64,000 nt of DNA, from contig NZ_FNPC01000001.1 of assembly GCF_900107205.1 (NCBI RefSeq), positions 93,213 to 157,212 on the forward strand, given 5' to 3'. Both the position numbers and the translations under genes were made by a program. The notes under the pieces were generated by a model. The model was not told the origin of the DNA and ran no database searches. It was given only the letters and a program-made list of their open reading frames with translations. This DNA comes from Halopenitus persicus (GTDB lineage: Archaea; Halobacteriota; Halobacteria; Halobacteriales; Haloferacaceae). Below are positions 50,918 to 59,829 of this stretch, piece after piece. Positions within the stretch are counted from its first letter, which is position 1. Every line of letters begins with the position of its first letter.

Positions 50918-51583
50918 ATGAGTCGGGAGTCGAACGGGAGGACGACGGATAGTGGCGAAGCGATGACGGACGGCGGCGAAGCGGTGACGGAGGACGGCGA
51001 AGCGACGACGGGAAACGGCGCGTTACCGCAGGACGTCACCGGCGCGCTCGACGACGGTCGATGGACCGGCGAGAAGTCGGTCGAGGCCATCGTCGGCGAC
51101 GTGCTCCGCGATCGAAACGAAACGCTCGCCACAGCGGAGTCGCTGACCGGCGGGCTGATCGGGTCGACGGTCACCGACGTGCCGGGCTCGAGCGACTACT
51201 TCGATCGCGGCTTCGTGACCTACGCCTACGACGCCAAGCGGGCGGAGCTGGCCGTCCCCCGGGAAGCGCTCGACGCCCACGGCGCGGTCAGCGAGCCGGT
51301 CGCCGAGGCGATGGCGCGCGGCGCGCGCGACCGTGCGGACACGTCGTGGGGCTTGTCGGCGACGGGGGTCGCCGGTCCCGGCGGCGGCCGGGACGAGAAG
51401 CCGGTCGGGCTCGTCTACGTGGGCGTGGCGTACGCGGCCCCGTGGGGAACCGAGGCGTCGTTCGTCCGGTCCCGACGGTTCACCTTCGACGGGGACCGGG
51501 CGACGATCAAGCGGAAGTCGGTCGAGTCCGCGCTCGCGACCCTCGCGGCGACGATCGAGGAGGATGGCGCCGAGACCGCCTAA
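50918..51583 (+). CDS. CinA C-terminal domain protein (nicotinamide-nucleotide amidase type)
   Basis: The C-terminal domain of CinA deamidates nicotinamide mononucleotide in pyridine nucleotide salvage. The 221-aa protein has the domain at about 50-215: LATAESLTGGLIGSTVTDVPG, SSDYFDRGFVTYAYDAKRAEL, ALDAHGAVSEPVAEAMARGA and TGVAGPGGGRDEKPVGLVYVG, all characteristic. The first 45 residues are a low-complexity DGGEA-type repeat. TTTAAG about 28 bp before the ATG supports a leaderless start. It stands alone without the N-terminal CinA domain. Confidence 0.9.
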   Translation: MSRESNGRTTDSGEAMTDGGEAVTEDGEATTGNGALPQDVTGALDDGRWTGEKSVEAIVGDVLRDRNETLATAESLTGGLIGSTVTDVPGSSDYFDRGFVTYAYDAKRAELAVPREALDAHGAVSEPVAEAMARGARDRADTSWGLSATGVAGPGGGRDEKPVGLVYVGVAYAAPWGTEASFVRSRRFTFDGDRATIKRKSVESALATLAATIEEDGAETA

Positions 51584-51638
51584 GACGCCCCGACGAGTCG
51601 CCCCGAGTGACTCCGAGCGACGTGTCCGTCGGCCGCGG

Positions 51639-52523
51639 TCAGTCCGCGACGAGCGGCGGTCGGGTCGTCGTCCCCTCGGCGCCGACGATCACGACGATCG
51701 TCGGCTCCTCGCGCGAGACGTCACAGTCCGTGCCGCGCTCGACCGCGAACGTCAGCGACCCGTCGTCGGTCGCGTTCGCGCGAACGGGGAGCTCGGCGGT
51801 GACGGCGTGAGTCCGCTCGGCGCCGCCGCCGATCCGGTCGGACCGCTCGTAGCTCCGCTGCTCGTATCGGATCGAGGTGCCGCGGTCCGACGGGGTTGCG
51901 TTCGTCCCCACGACGCAGCCGCGCATCGAGGGCAGATCGACGGGGCGCGTGAAGGGGCCGCCGTTCCGAACGGTCAGCGTCCCGATCTGCCCCCGGAGCG
52001 GAACGATGTCGGACGCCTCGGCGTCGGCGGCGACCCGGTCCGGAACCGTGAGCGTCGCCTCCTCGTCCAGCTCCGCGGTGTAGTCGACCTCGGCGCTGGC
52101 GACGTCGGCCCCCACCAGGAGGACGCCGACGCCGACGATCCCGACGAGCGCGTACCGAACCGTCCGGTCCGGAATCGCGACTCCCCCCTGTCGGACCACG
52201 TAGCCGAGTCCGACGAACAGGGCCGCGGAGACGACGAACAGCAGGAAGATGCCGGTCTCGGAGGGGTCGTACCGGCTGATGACGTACCCGAGGAAGACGG
52301 CATACGCGAGCGACGCGATCGCGTACGCCACCACGTCGAGCGCGTCACGGTCGATCCACAGCCCGACGAGCAGGAACGCCAGGAACGTCAGGAACAGGAG
52401 GGCCGCTTTCACCGTGATCGAGAGCCCGAACACCACGTCACGGATGAAGTAGACGAACGCGCCGAGCGCGAACAGCACGCCGAGCGCGTAGAGGACCTTG
52501 CCGCCGTCGATCTGGAGGTTCAT
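51639..52523 (-). CDS. membrane protein with C-terminal extracellular domain, hypothetical
   Basis: A 294-aa protein with about six hydrophobic segments in residues 1-150 (VLYALGVLFALGAFVYFI; ALLFLTFLAFLLVGLW; FLLFVVSAALFVGLGYVV; YALVGIVGVGVLLVGADV) and a soluble C-terminal half predicted outside the cell. The latter is beta-rich with two cysteines (MRGCVVG and GTDCDV) that could pair. A GTG at 52550 is an alternative start. I do not recognise the family. The neighbouring genes give no functional hint. Confidence 0.7.
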   Translation of the reverse strand: MNLQIDGGKVLYALGVLFALGAFVYFIRDVVFGLSITVKAALLFLTFLAFLLVGLWIDRDALDVVAYAIASLAYAVFLGYVISRYDPSETGIFLLFVVSAALFVGLGYVVRQGGVAIPDRTVRYALVGIVGVGVLLVGADVASAEVDYTAELDEEATLTVPDRVAADAEASDIVPLRGQIGTLTVRNGGPFTRPVDLPSMRGCVVGTNATPSDRGTSIRYEQRSYERSDRIGGGAERTHAVTAELPVRANATDDGSLTFAVERGTDCDVSREEPTIVVIVGAEGTTTRPPLVAD

Positions 52524-52678
52524 ACGGAGGGACGGATCGTCGATCGACACGGACCGGCATCAGTATTGTGGTCGGATCGGTCGGTTGACAGGTCAGCCGT
52601 GGCGGGTCGTTGAGCTCGCCGGACGCGGACGAGCCGATCTACGGCGAGCCGGACGCGGACGAGTCGACCGCAGGCGGG

Positions 52679-53131
52679 TCAGTCCCGGACGTGAATCGAC
52701 GATCCGAGGTACTGGTGGAGGACCGTGTCCGCGTCCGTGGCCGCGAACGGGCTCGGGTCGGACTCGATCGCCGTTCGAAGGGATCGCAGGTACGACTCGT
52801 CGGTTCGAAGCTCCCGGAAATCGACGTCGACGACCGCGATTCCCGGCGCATCCCCGAGTCCGAGCAGCTCCCGGACGACCGGGTGGAACCGCTCCGGGTC
52901 GCCGAGCTCGCCGCGCCAGAGCCGGTCGCGAAAGAGCAGCCAGCCGTCCGTTCCGGGCTCCGGGGCGGGCGCCCGGACCGTCGTCTCGAAGCGATCGGGG
53001 GAGACCTCGGCGGCGGAGGGGTCGAGCCGAAGCGTCACTCGGAACACGTAGGCAGCACTCCTGCGGTCGGGCCCGCCGTCGTCCCCGCCGTCGGTGGTCG
53101 TCGGCGCGTCTTCCGGTGCGTCGGTCGGCAT
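52679..53131 (-). CDS. LWR-salt protein family
   Basis: A 150-aa haloarchaeal protein of the LWR-salt family, named for its Leu-Trp-Arg motif, seen here as FRDRLWRGELGDPERFHPVV near residues 67-86. The preceding AAYVFRVTLRLDPSAAEVSP and following SDPSPFAATDADTVLHQYLG, then SSIHVRD, match the family pattern. Function unknown; it is restricted to halophilic archaea. It lies 26 bp downstream of the pterin dehydratase gene on the same strand and may be co-transcribed. Confidence 0.85.
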   Translation of the reverse strand: MPTDAPEDAPTTTDGGDDGGPDRRSAAYVFRVTLRLDPSAAEVSPDRFETTVRAPAPEPGTDGWLLFRDRLWRGELGDPERFHPVVRELLGLGDAPGIAVVDVDFRELRTDESYLRSLRTAIESDPSPFAATDADTVLHQYLGSSIHVRD

Positions 53132-53157
53132 CTCGGTCGTGGTTCCGTGCGAGGCGG

Positions 53158-53433
53158 TCAGAACTCGTCGTTCACGAGGTCGGCGAGCCGGAGGTCGCTG
53201 TCGGTGATCCCGTCGGCCTCGTGGGTGGTAAACCGAACCTCGACCTCCCCGTAGCCGATCCGGATCTCCGGGTGGTGGAACTCCTCCTCGGCGACTTCCC
53301 CGACGTTCGCGGCGAAGGCGATCCCGTCGAGATAGTCGTCGAACTCGTAGACGCGGCGGATCTCGTCGCCGTCGCGCTCCCACCCGTCAGGGAGTCCCCG
53401 CTCGATTTCCTCGTCGGACAGGACGTTCGACAT
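53158..53433 (-). CDS. pterin-4a-carbinolamine dehydratase family
   Basis: PCD regenerates tetrahydropterin after aromatic amino acid hydroxylation and acts in molybdopterin-related steps in some bacteria. The 91-aa protein is family length; the signature EEFHHPEIRIGYGEVEVRFTTH includes the expected His-His-Pro, and the C-terminal GITDSDLRLADLVNDEF provides the second conserved acidic/His region, with Asp where some enzymes have His. CACTTAACA about 25-30 bp before the ATG indicates a leaderless transcript. It is divergent from the prenyltransferase. Confidence 0.88.
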   Translation of the reverse strand: MSNVLSDEEIERGLPDGWERDGDEIRRVYEFDDYLDGIAFAANVGEVAEEEFHHPEIRIGYGEVEVRFTTHEADGITDSDLRLADLVNDEF

Positions 53434-53519
53434 ACTCGACGTCTCGGTCTCCGCTCTGTTAAGTGTTCCCGCGTTCGTCACTCAAAAGACACATATCATC
53501 CGCTCCCGTTCTTGAACCC

Positions 53520-54449
53520 GTGCTGGATCGCTGTCGATCGTGGTTCGAGTCGGCTTACGAGCGGTTGCTCCGCCGCGAGATCGGTTCCCCCCCGACGCAC
53601 GTCGCCATCATTCAGGACGGGAATCGACGGTACGCCCGCGAGCGCGGCGAGGCGGCACCGGAGGGACACCGCGCCGGCGCCTCGACGACCGAGCGCGTGC
53701 TCGAGTGGTGCGGCGACCTCGGGATCGAGGAGCTGACCCTATACGCGTTCTCGACGGAGAACTTCGACCGGCCCGACGAGGAGCTCGAGCCGCTGTTCGA
53801 CCTGCTCGCGGAGAAGCTCCGCGAGTTCGCCGACTCGGACCGCGTTCACGAGGAAGGCGTCCGGATCCACGCGATCGGCGACGTCGACCGACTTCCCGAC
53901 CGCGTCCGTGAGGCGGTCCGCTACGCCGAGACGCGGACCGCGGCGAACGACGGCTTCCGTCTCAACGTCGCGATCGCCTACGGCGGCCGGAACGAGCTGC
54001 TCAGGGCGGCCCGCGACGTCGCGGCGGACGTCGCCACGGGAGCGCTCGATCCCGACGACGTCGACGTGACCGAGGTCGAATCCCGGCTCTACCGCGAGCC
54101 GGTCCGCGACGTCGACCTCATCGTGCGCACCGGCGGCGACGAGCGCACCTCGAACTTCCTGCCGTGGCACGCCAACGGCAACGAGGCGGCGGTCTACTTC
54201 TGTGCGCCCTACTGGCCTGAGTTCTCCCGGGTTGACTTCCTCCGTGCCGTCCGGACCTACGAGTCGCGCGAGGAGTCCTGGCAACGAACTCGGACCGACC
54301 GCGCGACGGCGCTCGTGCGTGCGGTCGCCGAGATCGAGGTCGCGGAGGCGCGCTCGGTCGCCCGTCGCCTTCGGGACCATCTCCCCGGCGGAGCGGCCAG
54401 CGATCTGACGGCCGAGCTGTCCGGGACCGATCCCGAGTCGGCCGACTGA
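53520..54449 (+). CDS. uppS: cis-prenyltransferase (UppS / undecaprenyl-type diphosphate synthase)
   Basis: Elongates allylic diphosphates with isopentenyl diphosphate in cis, producing the polyprenyl carrier for archaeal glycosylation (dolichol-type). At 309 aa it has the catalytic Asp in IIQDGNRRYARERG near 38-51, AFSTENFDRPDEEL, IAYGGRNELLRAA and the IPP-site RTGGDERTSNFLPWH. A GTG at 53520 is used: CACATATCATC lies 25-30 bp upstream, and an upstream in-frame ATG at 53463 would precede this box. The C-terminal 50 residues are an Arg/Glu/Ala extension. Confidence 0.93.
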   Translation: MLDRCRSWFESAYERLLRREIGSPPTHVAIIQDGNRRYARERGEAAPEGHRAGASTTERVLEWCGDLGIEELTLYAFSTENFDRPDEELEPLFDLLAEKLREFADSDRVHEEGVRIHAIGDVDRLPDRVREAVRYAETRTAANDGFRLNVAIAYGGRNELLRAARDVAADVATGALDPDDVDVTEVESRLYREPVRDVDLIVRTGGDERTSNFLPWHANGNEAAVYFCAPYWPEFSRVDFLRAVRTYESREESWQRTRTDRATALVRAVAEIEVAEARSVARRLRDHLPGGAASDLTAELSGTDPESAD

Positions 54450-54535
54450 TACGGCCGCACCTCCCGGCTCACCGGTTCGATCGTACTGCTCGGCGGACCC
54501 GAAACCGGTATTCGATCGGAGCGGTCATCGAGGGT

Positions 54536-55621
54536 ATGGACCCACGGATCCGCGACCACGCCGAGACGATCGTCGACCACTCGACGGGGATCGAGTCGGG
54601 TGACACCGTCGTCATCCAGCTGCCGCCCGAGGCGGAGGACCTCGCGGTCGCGCTCGCCGAGCTGTGTGGGGACCGCGGGGCACAGCCGGTCTGGATCTCG
54701 AACTCCGATCGATTCAGTCGGGCCTTCAAGCGGGCGGCCGAGGGATTCGAGGAGGCCGCCCACGAGCTCGCAATGTACGAGGAGACGGACGTCTTCGTCA
54801 TCGCCCGCGGCGGCGCGAACGTCACCGAGGGCGCCGACGTCGATCCGGAGACCAACGCGGCCTACAACCGCGCCCGGAAGGCGATCAAGGAGGAACGGCT
54901 CTCGAAGACGTGGTGTCTCACGCAGGTGCCGACCTCGGGCCACGCCCAGCTGGCCGGGATGAGCACCGAGGCCTACGAGAACTTCGTCTTCGACGCGGTC
55001 TCGCTCGATTGGGACGCCCAACGGGAGTTCCAGTCGAACCTCGTGGAGATCCTCGACGACGCGTCCGAGGTGCGGATCCGCTCCGGCGAGGAGACCGACC
55101 TCACGATGTCGATCGCCGGCAACACGGCGCTGAACGACTTCGGCGAGGCGAACCTTCCCGGCGGGGAGGTCTTCACCGCGCCGGTTCGGGACAGCGTCGA
55201 GGGACGCGTCCACTTCGACCTCCCGCTATACCGGTACGGCCGCGAGATCGAGGACGTCAGGCTCACCTTCGAGGACGGCCGCGTCGTCGACCACTCCGCG
55301 GGCCGCAACGAGGACCTCTTGACCGCGATCCTCGAGACCGACGATGGCTCACGGTACCTCGGCGAGCTCGGCATCGGAATGAACCGGCAGATCGACCGGT
55401 TCACGTACAACATGCTCTTCGACGAGAAGATGGGCGACACCGTCCATATGGCGGTCGGGTCGGCCTACGACGACTGCGTCGGCGAGGGGAACGAGGCCAA
55501 CGAGTCGGCCGAACACGTCGACATGATCGTCGATATGAGCGAGGAATCGGTGCTCGAGGTGGACGGCGAGGTGATCCAGCGGGACGGGACGTTCGTCTTC
55601 GAGGACGGCTTCGAGGAGTAG
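54536..55621 (+). CDS. M29-family aminopeptidase
   Basis: A 361-aa metal-dependent aminopeptidase of the M29 (thermophilic AmpT/AmpS) family. The paired-metal ligands fall in the C-terminal half: [44 protein letters not shown] and [16 protein letters not shown], with the conserved Glu, His, Asp positions. The N-terminal half ([20 protein letters not shown]) is a Rossmann-like domain. The length is near the family norm of about 410. It probably trims cytoplasmic peptides. A 24-bp triplicate repeat begins 18 bp after its stop. Confidence 0.88.
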   Translation: MDPRIRDHAETIVDHSTGIESGDTVVIQLPPEAEDLAVALAELCGDRGAQPVWISNSDRFSRAFKRAAEGFEEAAHELAMYEETDVFVIARGGANVTEGADVDPETNAAYNRARKAIKEERLSKTWCLTQVPTSGHAQLAGMSTEAYENFVFDAVSLDWDAQREFQSNLVEILDDASEVRIRSGEETDLTMSIAGNTALNDFGEANLPGGEVFTAPVRDSVEGRVHFDLPLYRYGREIEDVRLTFEDGRVVDHSAGRNEDLLTAILETDDGSRYLGELGIGMNRQIDRFTYNMLFDEKMGDTVHMAVGSAYDDCVGEGNEANESAEHVDMIVDMSEESVLEVDGEVIQRDGTFVFEDGFEE

Positions 55622-55638
55622 CCGGAACCGCTCGCGGT

Positions 55639-55710
55639 GCCGGTTCCGGCTGGTCCGACATCGCCGGTTCCGGCTGGTCCGACATCGCCGGTTCCGGCTG
55701 GTCCGACATC
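55639..55710 (+). repeat. 24-bp perfect tandem triplication
   Basis: Three identical copies of a 24-bp unit (GCCGGTTCCGGCTGG, then TCCGACATC) at 55639, 55663 and 55687, between the convergent ends of the M29 and Lrp genes. Confidence 0.95.
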
Positions 55711-55731
55711 ACCGATCCCGGAGGTCGGGCG

Positions 55732-56193
55732 TCACTCCTCGTTGAGGTCGAGCTCGAACTGCTCGTTCTCCGTGACCGCGTTGAGCACGACGGAGGTGTT
55801 CGACTCGCGGATGTTCGCGTCCGTGAGCAGCGACTTGATCTGGTCGTTCATTCCGTCGGTGTCCTCGAACTTCCCGACGGCGATGACGTCGTAATCGCCG
55901 GTGACCTCGTAGACGGTGATCATCCGTTTCTCCTCGCGGAGCCGGTCCGTGATCTCCGGGAGCGCATCCCCCTCGACCTTGAGCTGGAGGATCGCGGTGA
56001 CGTCGTAGCCGAGGTTTCCGTAGTCGACGATGGGTGTGTACCCCTCGATGACGCCCTCGTCCTCGAGGTCGTTGAGGTGGTTCGAGACGGTCGTCACCGA
56101 GACGTCGAGCTCCTCGCCGAGGCTCCGCAGGCTCGCTCGGCCGTTCCCCAGGAGTTCGTTTATCAGCTTGGCATCGAGGTTTTCGTACGTCAT
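55732..56193 (-). CDS. Lrp/AsnC-family regulator divergent from glnA
   Basis: A 153-aa Lrp/AsnC regulator. The N-terminal HTH is [20 protein letters not shown], then [22 protein letters not shown]; the C-terminal RAM ligand-binding domain is [20 protein letters not shown] with [17 protein letters not shown] and [17 protein letters not shown]. It is divergent from glutamine synthetase, an arrangement shared with other haloarchaea, and is likely to control glnA in response to an amino acid such as Glu or Gln (inference). TTCTAAACC about 25 bp before its ATG suggests a leaderless message. Confidence 0.93.
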   Translation of the reverse strand: MTYENLDAKLINELLGNGRASLRSLGEELDVSVTTVSNHLNDLEDEGVIEGYTPIVDYGNLGYDVTAILQLKVEGDALPEITDRLREEKRMITVYEVTGDYDVIAVGKFEDTDGMNDQIKSLLTDANIRESNTSVVLNAVTENEQFELDLNEE

Positions 56194-56319
56194 TACACCG
56201 GATCACGTTCCAGGGGGTTTAGAACTTTACGAATATACAGTTTCGTTCGGGGCTCGGCGGGATATGCATCAATCGACAAGACCTTTATACTAGGGATATT
56301 CGGTTGGGATGTCCAGAAA
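56194..56319. promoter_or_regulatory. lrp-glnA divergent regulatory region
   Basis: Contains ACCTTTATAC about 32 bp before the glnA ATG (plus strand) and TTCTAAACC for lrp (minus strand). An inverted repeat ACGAA-8-TTCGT (56229-56246) lies between, and CGAATAT/ATATTCG pairs recur near 56230 and 56296. Lrp binding is inferred. Confidence 0.5.
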
Positions 56320-57687
56320 ATGACGGACGAACACACCATTTCGGACGGCGGCCTCTCCGCCGACGACCAGGCAGTCCTCGACCGCATCGAGGAGGAGAAC
56401 ATCGACTTCCTCCGGCTCCAGTTCACCGACATCCTCGGCGTCGTGAAGAACGTCTCCATCCCGGCCCATCAGGCCGAGAAGGCGCTGACCGAGGGCATCT
56501 ACTTCGACGGCTCCTCGATCGAGGGGTTCGTCCGGATCCAGGAGTCCGATATGCGTCTCGTTCCCGACCCCGAGACGTTCGCGGTCCTGCCCTGGCGCAG
56601 CGACGACGACGGCGGCGCCGCACGGCTCGTCTGTGACATCGTCGACACCGACGGGGAACCGTTCGTCGGCGGCCCGCGTCAGGTCCTCAAGTCGGTCCTC
56701 GAGGAGGCGGAGGAGATGGGGTACAGCGTTTCCATCGGCCCCGAGCCGGAGTTCTTCCTCTTCGAGAAGGACGAGGACGGCAACGCGACGACGATCCCCC
56801 ACGACAACGGGGGCTACTTCGATCTCGCGCCCAAGGACCTCGCCTCGGACGTCCGCAAGGAGATCATCTTCACGCTCGAGAAGATGGGCTTCGAGATCGA
56901 GGCGAGCCACCACGAGGTCGCCGAGGGGCAACACGAGATCAACTTCAAGTACGACGACGCGCTCTCGACGGCCGACAACATCGTCACGTTCCGCGCCGTC
57001 GTTCGCGCGGTCGCCGAACAGCACGACCTGCACGCGACGTTCATGCCGAAGCCGATCGCCGAGATCAACGGCTCCGGGATGCACAGCCACATCTCGCTGT
57101 TCGACGAGGACGGGAACAACGCCTTCGCGGACGACGACGACGAGTTTAACCTGAGCGAGACGGCCTACCAGTTCATGGGCGGCCTCCTGAACCACGCACC
57201 CGCGTTCACGGCCGTCACGAATCCGACCGTGAACTCCTACAAGCGGCTCGTTCCGGGCTATGAGGCCCCGATCTACGTCGCGTGGTCCGACACCAACCGG
57301 TCGGCGCTGATCCGCGTCCCGGACGCCGCCGGCGTCTCCGCGCGCTTCGAGGTTCGCAGTCCCGACCCCTCGTGTAACCCCTATCTGGCGCTCGCGGCGC
57401 TCATCGCGTCCGGACTCGACGGGATCAAAAACGACGCCGACCCGGGTGACCCGGTCCGCGAGGACATCTACGAGTTCGACGACGAGAAGCGCGAGGAGTA
57501 CGGCATCGAGACGCTTCCGCCGAACCTCGGCAGAGCCGTCGAGGCGCTGGAGGCCGACGACGTGGTCCTCGACGCCCTCGGACCCCACACCGCGGAGAAG
57601 TTCCCCGAGGCCAAGAATCAGGAGTTCAGCGAGTACCTGACCCAGGTCTCGCAGTGGGAAGAGGACCGGTACCTCGAGACGTTCTGA
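56320..57687 (+). CDS. glnA: glutamine synthetase
   Basis: Makes glutamine from glutamate, ammonia and ATP, the main ammonia-assimilating step. The 455-aa class I enzyme has [20 protein letters not shown] near 60-85, the catalytic beta strand with [33 protein letters not shown], the Asn/Gly loop [15 protein letters not shown] and [20 protein letters not shown]. No adenylylation-site Tyr of the proteobacterial enzyme is evident. It lies divergent from the Lrp-type regulator, its likely controller. Confidence 0.97.
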   Translation: MTDEHTISDGGLSADDQAVLDRIEEENIDFLRLQFTDILGVVKNVSIPAHQAEKALTEGIYFDGSSIEGFVRIQESDMRLVPDPETFAVLPWRSDDDGGAARLVCDIVDTDGEPFVGGPRQVLKSVLEEAEEMGYSVSIGPEPEFFLFEKDEDGNATTIPHDNGGYFDLAPKDLASDVRKEIIFTLEKMGFEIEASHHEVAEGQHEINFKYDDALSTADNIVTFRAVVRAVAEQHDLHATFMPKPIAEINGSGMHSHISLFDEDGNNAFADDDDEFNLSETAYQFMGGLLNHAPAFTAVTNPTVNSYKRLVPGYEAPIYVAWSDTNRSALIRVPDAAGVSARFEVRSPDPSCNPYLALAALIASGLDGIKNDADPGDPVREDIYEFDDEKREEYGIETLPPNLGRAVEALEADDVVLDALGPHTAEKFPEAKNQEFSEYLTQVSQWEEDRYLETF

Positions 57688-57784
57688 GTCCGGCCGCTCA
57701 CCGACGCTCGTTTTCATCCCGATTCGATCCGTCTCGCCGTCCGGTCCCGAGTGCTGACGGGGTCCAGTTTGACGGGACGCGCGA

Positions 57785-57904
57785 CTAGACGAAGAACGCG
57801 AGTCCGACGGCAGTCACGATGACCAGCGCCAGCCAGCCGACACAGATGATTCCCATCTGTCGGGGCGTGAGCGATTCACCTTCGAGCACCTTTCCGACGT
57901 TCAT
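57785..57904 (-). CDS. 39-aa single-span membrane protein, hypothetical
   Basis: Starts MNVGKVLEGESLTPRQMGII, followed by a hydrophobic helix (CVGWLALVIVTAVGLAFFV) that ends the protein. A CTTTCAACC element 25-30 bp before the ATG could be its TATA box. Very short, but haloarchaea encode many such proteins. No function recognised. Confidence 0.5.
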   Translation of the reverse strand: MNVGKVLEGESLTPRQMGIICVGWLALVIVTAVGLAFFV

Positions 57905-57989
57905 TGCCCGAACGGTTCGGCCCGACGGGGTTGAAAGATGACGGGGATTCCCAGTCTCTGAGAATCGCGGTCGACGGAGACCGGACTTC

Positions 57990-58048
57990 GGGTTCGTTGC
58001 CCGGACGCGGCGGTTCGAACGGCGGGTTCGTTGCCCGGACGCGGCGGT
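57990..58048 (+). repeat. 25-bp direct repeat, 34-bp period
   Basis: A perfect 25-bp sequence (GGGTTCGTTGCCCGGACGCG plus five bases) occurs at 57990-58014 and 58024-58048, separated by 9 bp. It lies between the small membrane protein promoter and the S19e stop. Confidence 0.92.
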
Positions 58049-58086
58049 CACCGGTAGCGGGAAGACGGCGTCGAGAAGGGAATCGA

Positions 58087-58542
58087 CTACGCGTAGCGCT
58101 CGAGCTCGGGGCGGTCGAGGTCCTCGAGGACCGAGTCGGCGACCTCGTTGAGGAAGGTGTGGCCCTCGTCGGTGACGCGGCGTCCCTCGCCCTGGGCGGT
58201 CTCGACGAGCCCCTCCTCCTCGAGTGCCTGCAGCGACGCGCGGATGATCTTTCGGGACCCGCCGGCGTGCGTGCCGGGCGCGACCACGTAGCGGTTCGAT
58301 CCGCGCTTTTTCCCGCCGTACTCGGTCGCGAGCCGCTCGATGCCGATCGGCTCGTTCGTCGCGACCTTCCGGAGCAGGCTCGCCGAGCGGACGAACCAGA
58401 AGTCCTCCTGCTCGGGCGGGAGTTCGCGGTTGGCGCCGGACTTCGTGAACTGGACCCACTCCGGCTCGTCGATGCGGTCGGCGAGCCGGTCGGCCGCCTC
58501 CTCGATGAGGGCGTCCGCCGGGACGTCGTAGAGACTTACCAT
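58087..58542 (-). CDS. rps19e: 30S ribosomal protein S19e
   Basis: Archaeal/eukaryotic-specific small-subunit head protein needed for 18S/16S maturation in eukaryotes. The 151-aa protein starts at 58542 (MVSLYDVPADALIEEAADRL) and has EWVQFTKSGANRELPPEQED, FWFVRSASLLRKVATNEPIG and KKRGSNRYVVAPGTHAGGSRKIIRASLQALEEEGLV, a winged-helix core. CCTTTAACC about 28 bp upstream gives a leaderless promoter. The upstream in-frame ATG would precede this box and is rejected. Confidence 0.96.
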   Translation of the reverse strand: MVSLYDVPADALIEEAADRLADRIDEPEWVQFTKSGANRELPPEQEDFWFVRSASLLRKVATNEPIGIERLATEYGGKKRGSNRYVVAPGTHAGGSRKIIRASLQALEEEGLVETAQGEGRRVTDEGHTFLNEVADSVLEDLDRPELERYA

Positions 58543-58654
58543 TGGGGAGTGATTCTGCCCTGCCAAGGTTAAAGGCATCGTCTCGCGGAGGCGCCGTGTG
58601 AAGCGGTTTCACGCCCGATTCGGGGCGCGGGGCCGAGGGCAACGCAGCCGCGGT

Positions 58655-58694
58655 CGACGGCGTCGAAGCGGTTCATCACCGACGGCGTCGAAGC
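58655..58694 (+). repeat. 15-bp direct repeat, 25-bp period
   Basis: CGACGGCGTCGAAGC at 58655 and 58680, directly upstream of the thiL TATA-like box (CTTTTTACG). Confidence 0.75.
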
Positions 58695-58725
58695 TTTTTA
58701 CGCGACGGTGACGGAGAAACGACCG

Positions 58726-59751
58726 ATGGACGAACGCGCGGACGGAGACTCGAACGACCACACGGGCGAGGCCGACCACACGGACGGGGGGCCGATCGAC
58801 GAGCGCGAGGCGCTGGCCCGCATCGCCGCGACGCTGCCGGACGCAGGCGACGACGCCGCCGTTGTCGGCTCCACCGTGATAACCACGGATATGCTCCACG
58901 ACCGGACCGACTTCCCGGCGGGAACGACGCGATACACGGCGGGCTGGCGGGCGGTCGGCGCCTCCCTGTCGGACGTCGCGGCGATGGGCGCGGACGCGAC
59001 GGCGGCGGTCGCCGTGTACGCCGACGTCGAGTTCGACCCCGCGGCGCTTTCGGCGTTCGTCGACGGCGCCGCCGACGTCTGTGCGTCCGTCGACGCGCGA
59101 TACGTCGGGGGTGACCTCGACCGGCATTCGGAGTTCACCACTGCCACGACCGCCATCGGCGAGACCGACGATCCGGTGCGACGGTCCGGAGCGACCTCCG
59201 GCGAGGCGGTCTGCGTTACCGGGACGCTCGGCCGCAGCGCGGCCGCGGTCGAGCTGTTCGACGCCGCAAGGGAGGCCGACACGGCGGACGGGAGCGTGAG
59301 GGGCGCCGACGAGGAAGTGGCTTCCGACCGTCTCGACCGCGCGAACGAGCTGTTCCGGTTCCCGCCGCGAGTCGGTGCCGGTCGCGCCCTCGCCGGTCAC
59401 GCGACGGCGATGATGGACTCCTCGGACGGGCTGGCCCGATCGGTCCATCAGCTTGCCGAAGCCAGCGACGTGGGGTTCGCGCTCGATCGGGCAGCCGTCC
59501 CGATCGATCCCGCGGTCGACGACGTCGCGGGGACGGCCGCGGACCGCTGGCGGCTGGCCACGCGGTTCGGCGAGGACTTCGAGCTCGTCTGTACGATCCC
59601 GGAGGCGGCTCTGGAGCGGGCCGTCGACCGATGTCCGGTCGATCTGACCCGTATCGGGTCGGTCGTGCCCGCCGACCAGGGCGTCACGGTCGGCGGCGAC
59701 CCGCTTCCGGACCGCGGCTATACCCACGGGGACGTCGACGAGGATGCCTAG
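58726..59751 (+). CDS. thiL: thiamine-monophosphate kinase
   Basis: Phosphorylates thiamine monophosphate to the diphosphate, the last cofactor step. The 341-aa protein has the metal/ATP motif GDDAAVVGSTVITTDMLHD near 36-54, the dimer-interface region VGASLSDVAAMGADATAAV, VGGDLDRHSEFTT and AMMDSSDGLARSVHQLA, then GEDFELVCTIP. The ATG at 58726 (MDERADGD) is chosen because GCTTTTTACG is about 28 bp upstream; a GTG at 58708 would overlap the promoter. It is convergent with the M50 protease. Confidence 0.93.
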   Translation: MDERADGDSNDHTGEADHTDGGPIDEREALARIAATLPDAGDDAAVVGSTVITTDMLHDRTDFPAGTTRYTAGWRAVGASLSDVAAMGADATAAVAVYADVEFDPAALSAFVDGAADVCASVDARYVGGDLDRHSEFTTATTAIGETDDPVRRSGATSGEAVCVTGTLGRSAAAVELFDAAREADTADGSVRGADEEVASDRLDRANELFRFPPRVGAGRALAGHATAMMDSSDGLARSVHQLAEASDVGFALDRAAVPIDPAVDDVAGTAADRWRLATRFGEDFELVCTIPEAALERAVDRCPVDLTRIGSVVPADQGVTVGGDPLPDRGYTHGDVDEDA

Positions 59752-59829
59752 CGTGGACCTCGTGGCCGCGTCTCCGGTCCGCGCGACATCGGCCGGCGAT
59801 CGACCGGGCGAGGTGGCGCCGCCGCGTGC

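Noticed and set aside
54664-57687. An apparent fusion joining DNA upstream of glnA to glnA
   Set aside because: Only the glnA part has protein character. The upstream part overlaps the M29 gene in another frame and the antisense of Lrp, and glnA has its own promoter and ATG.
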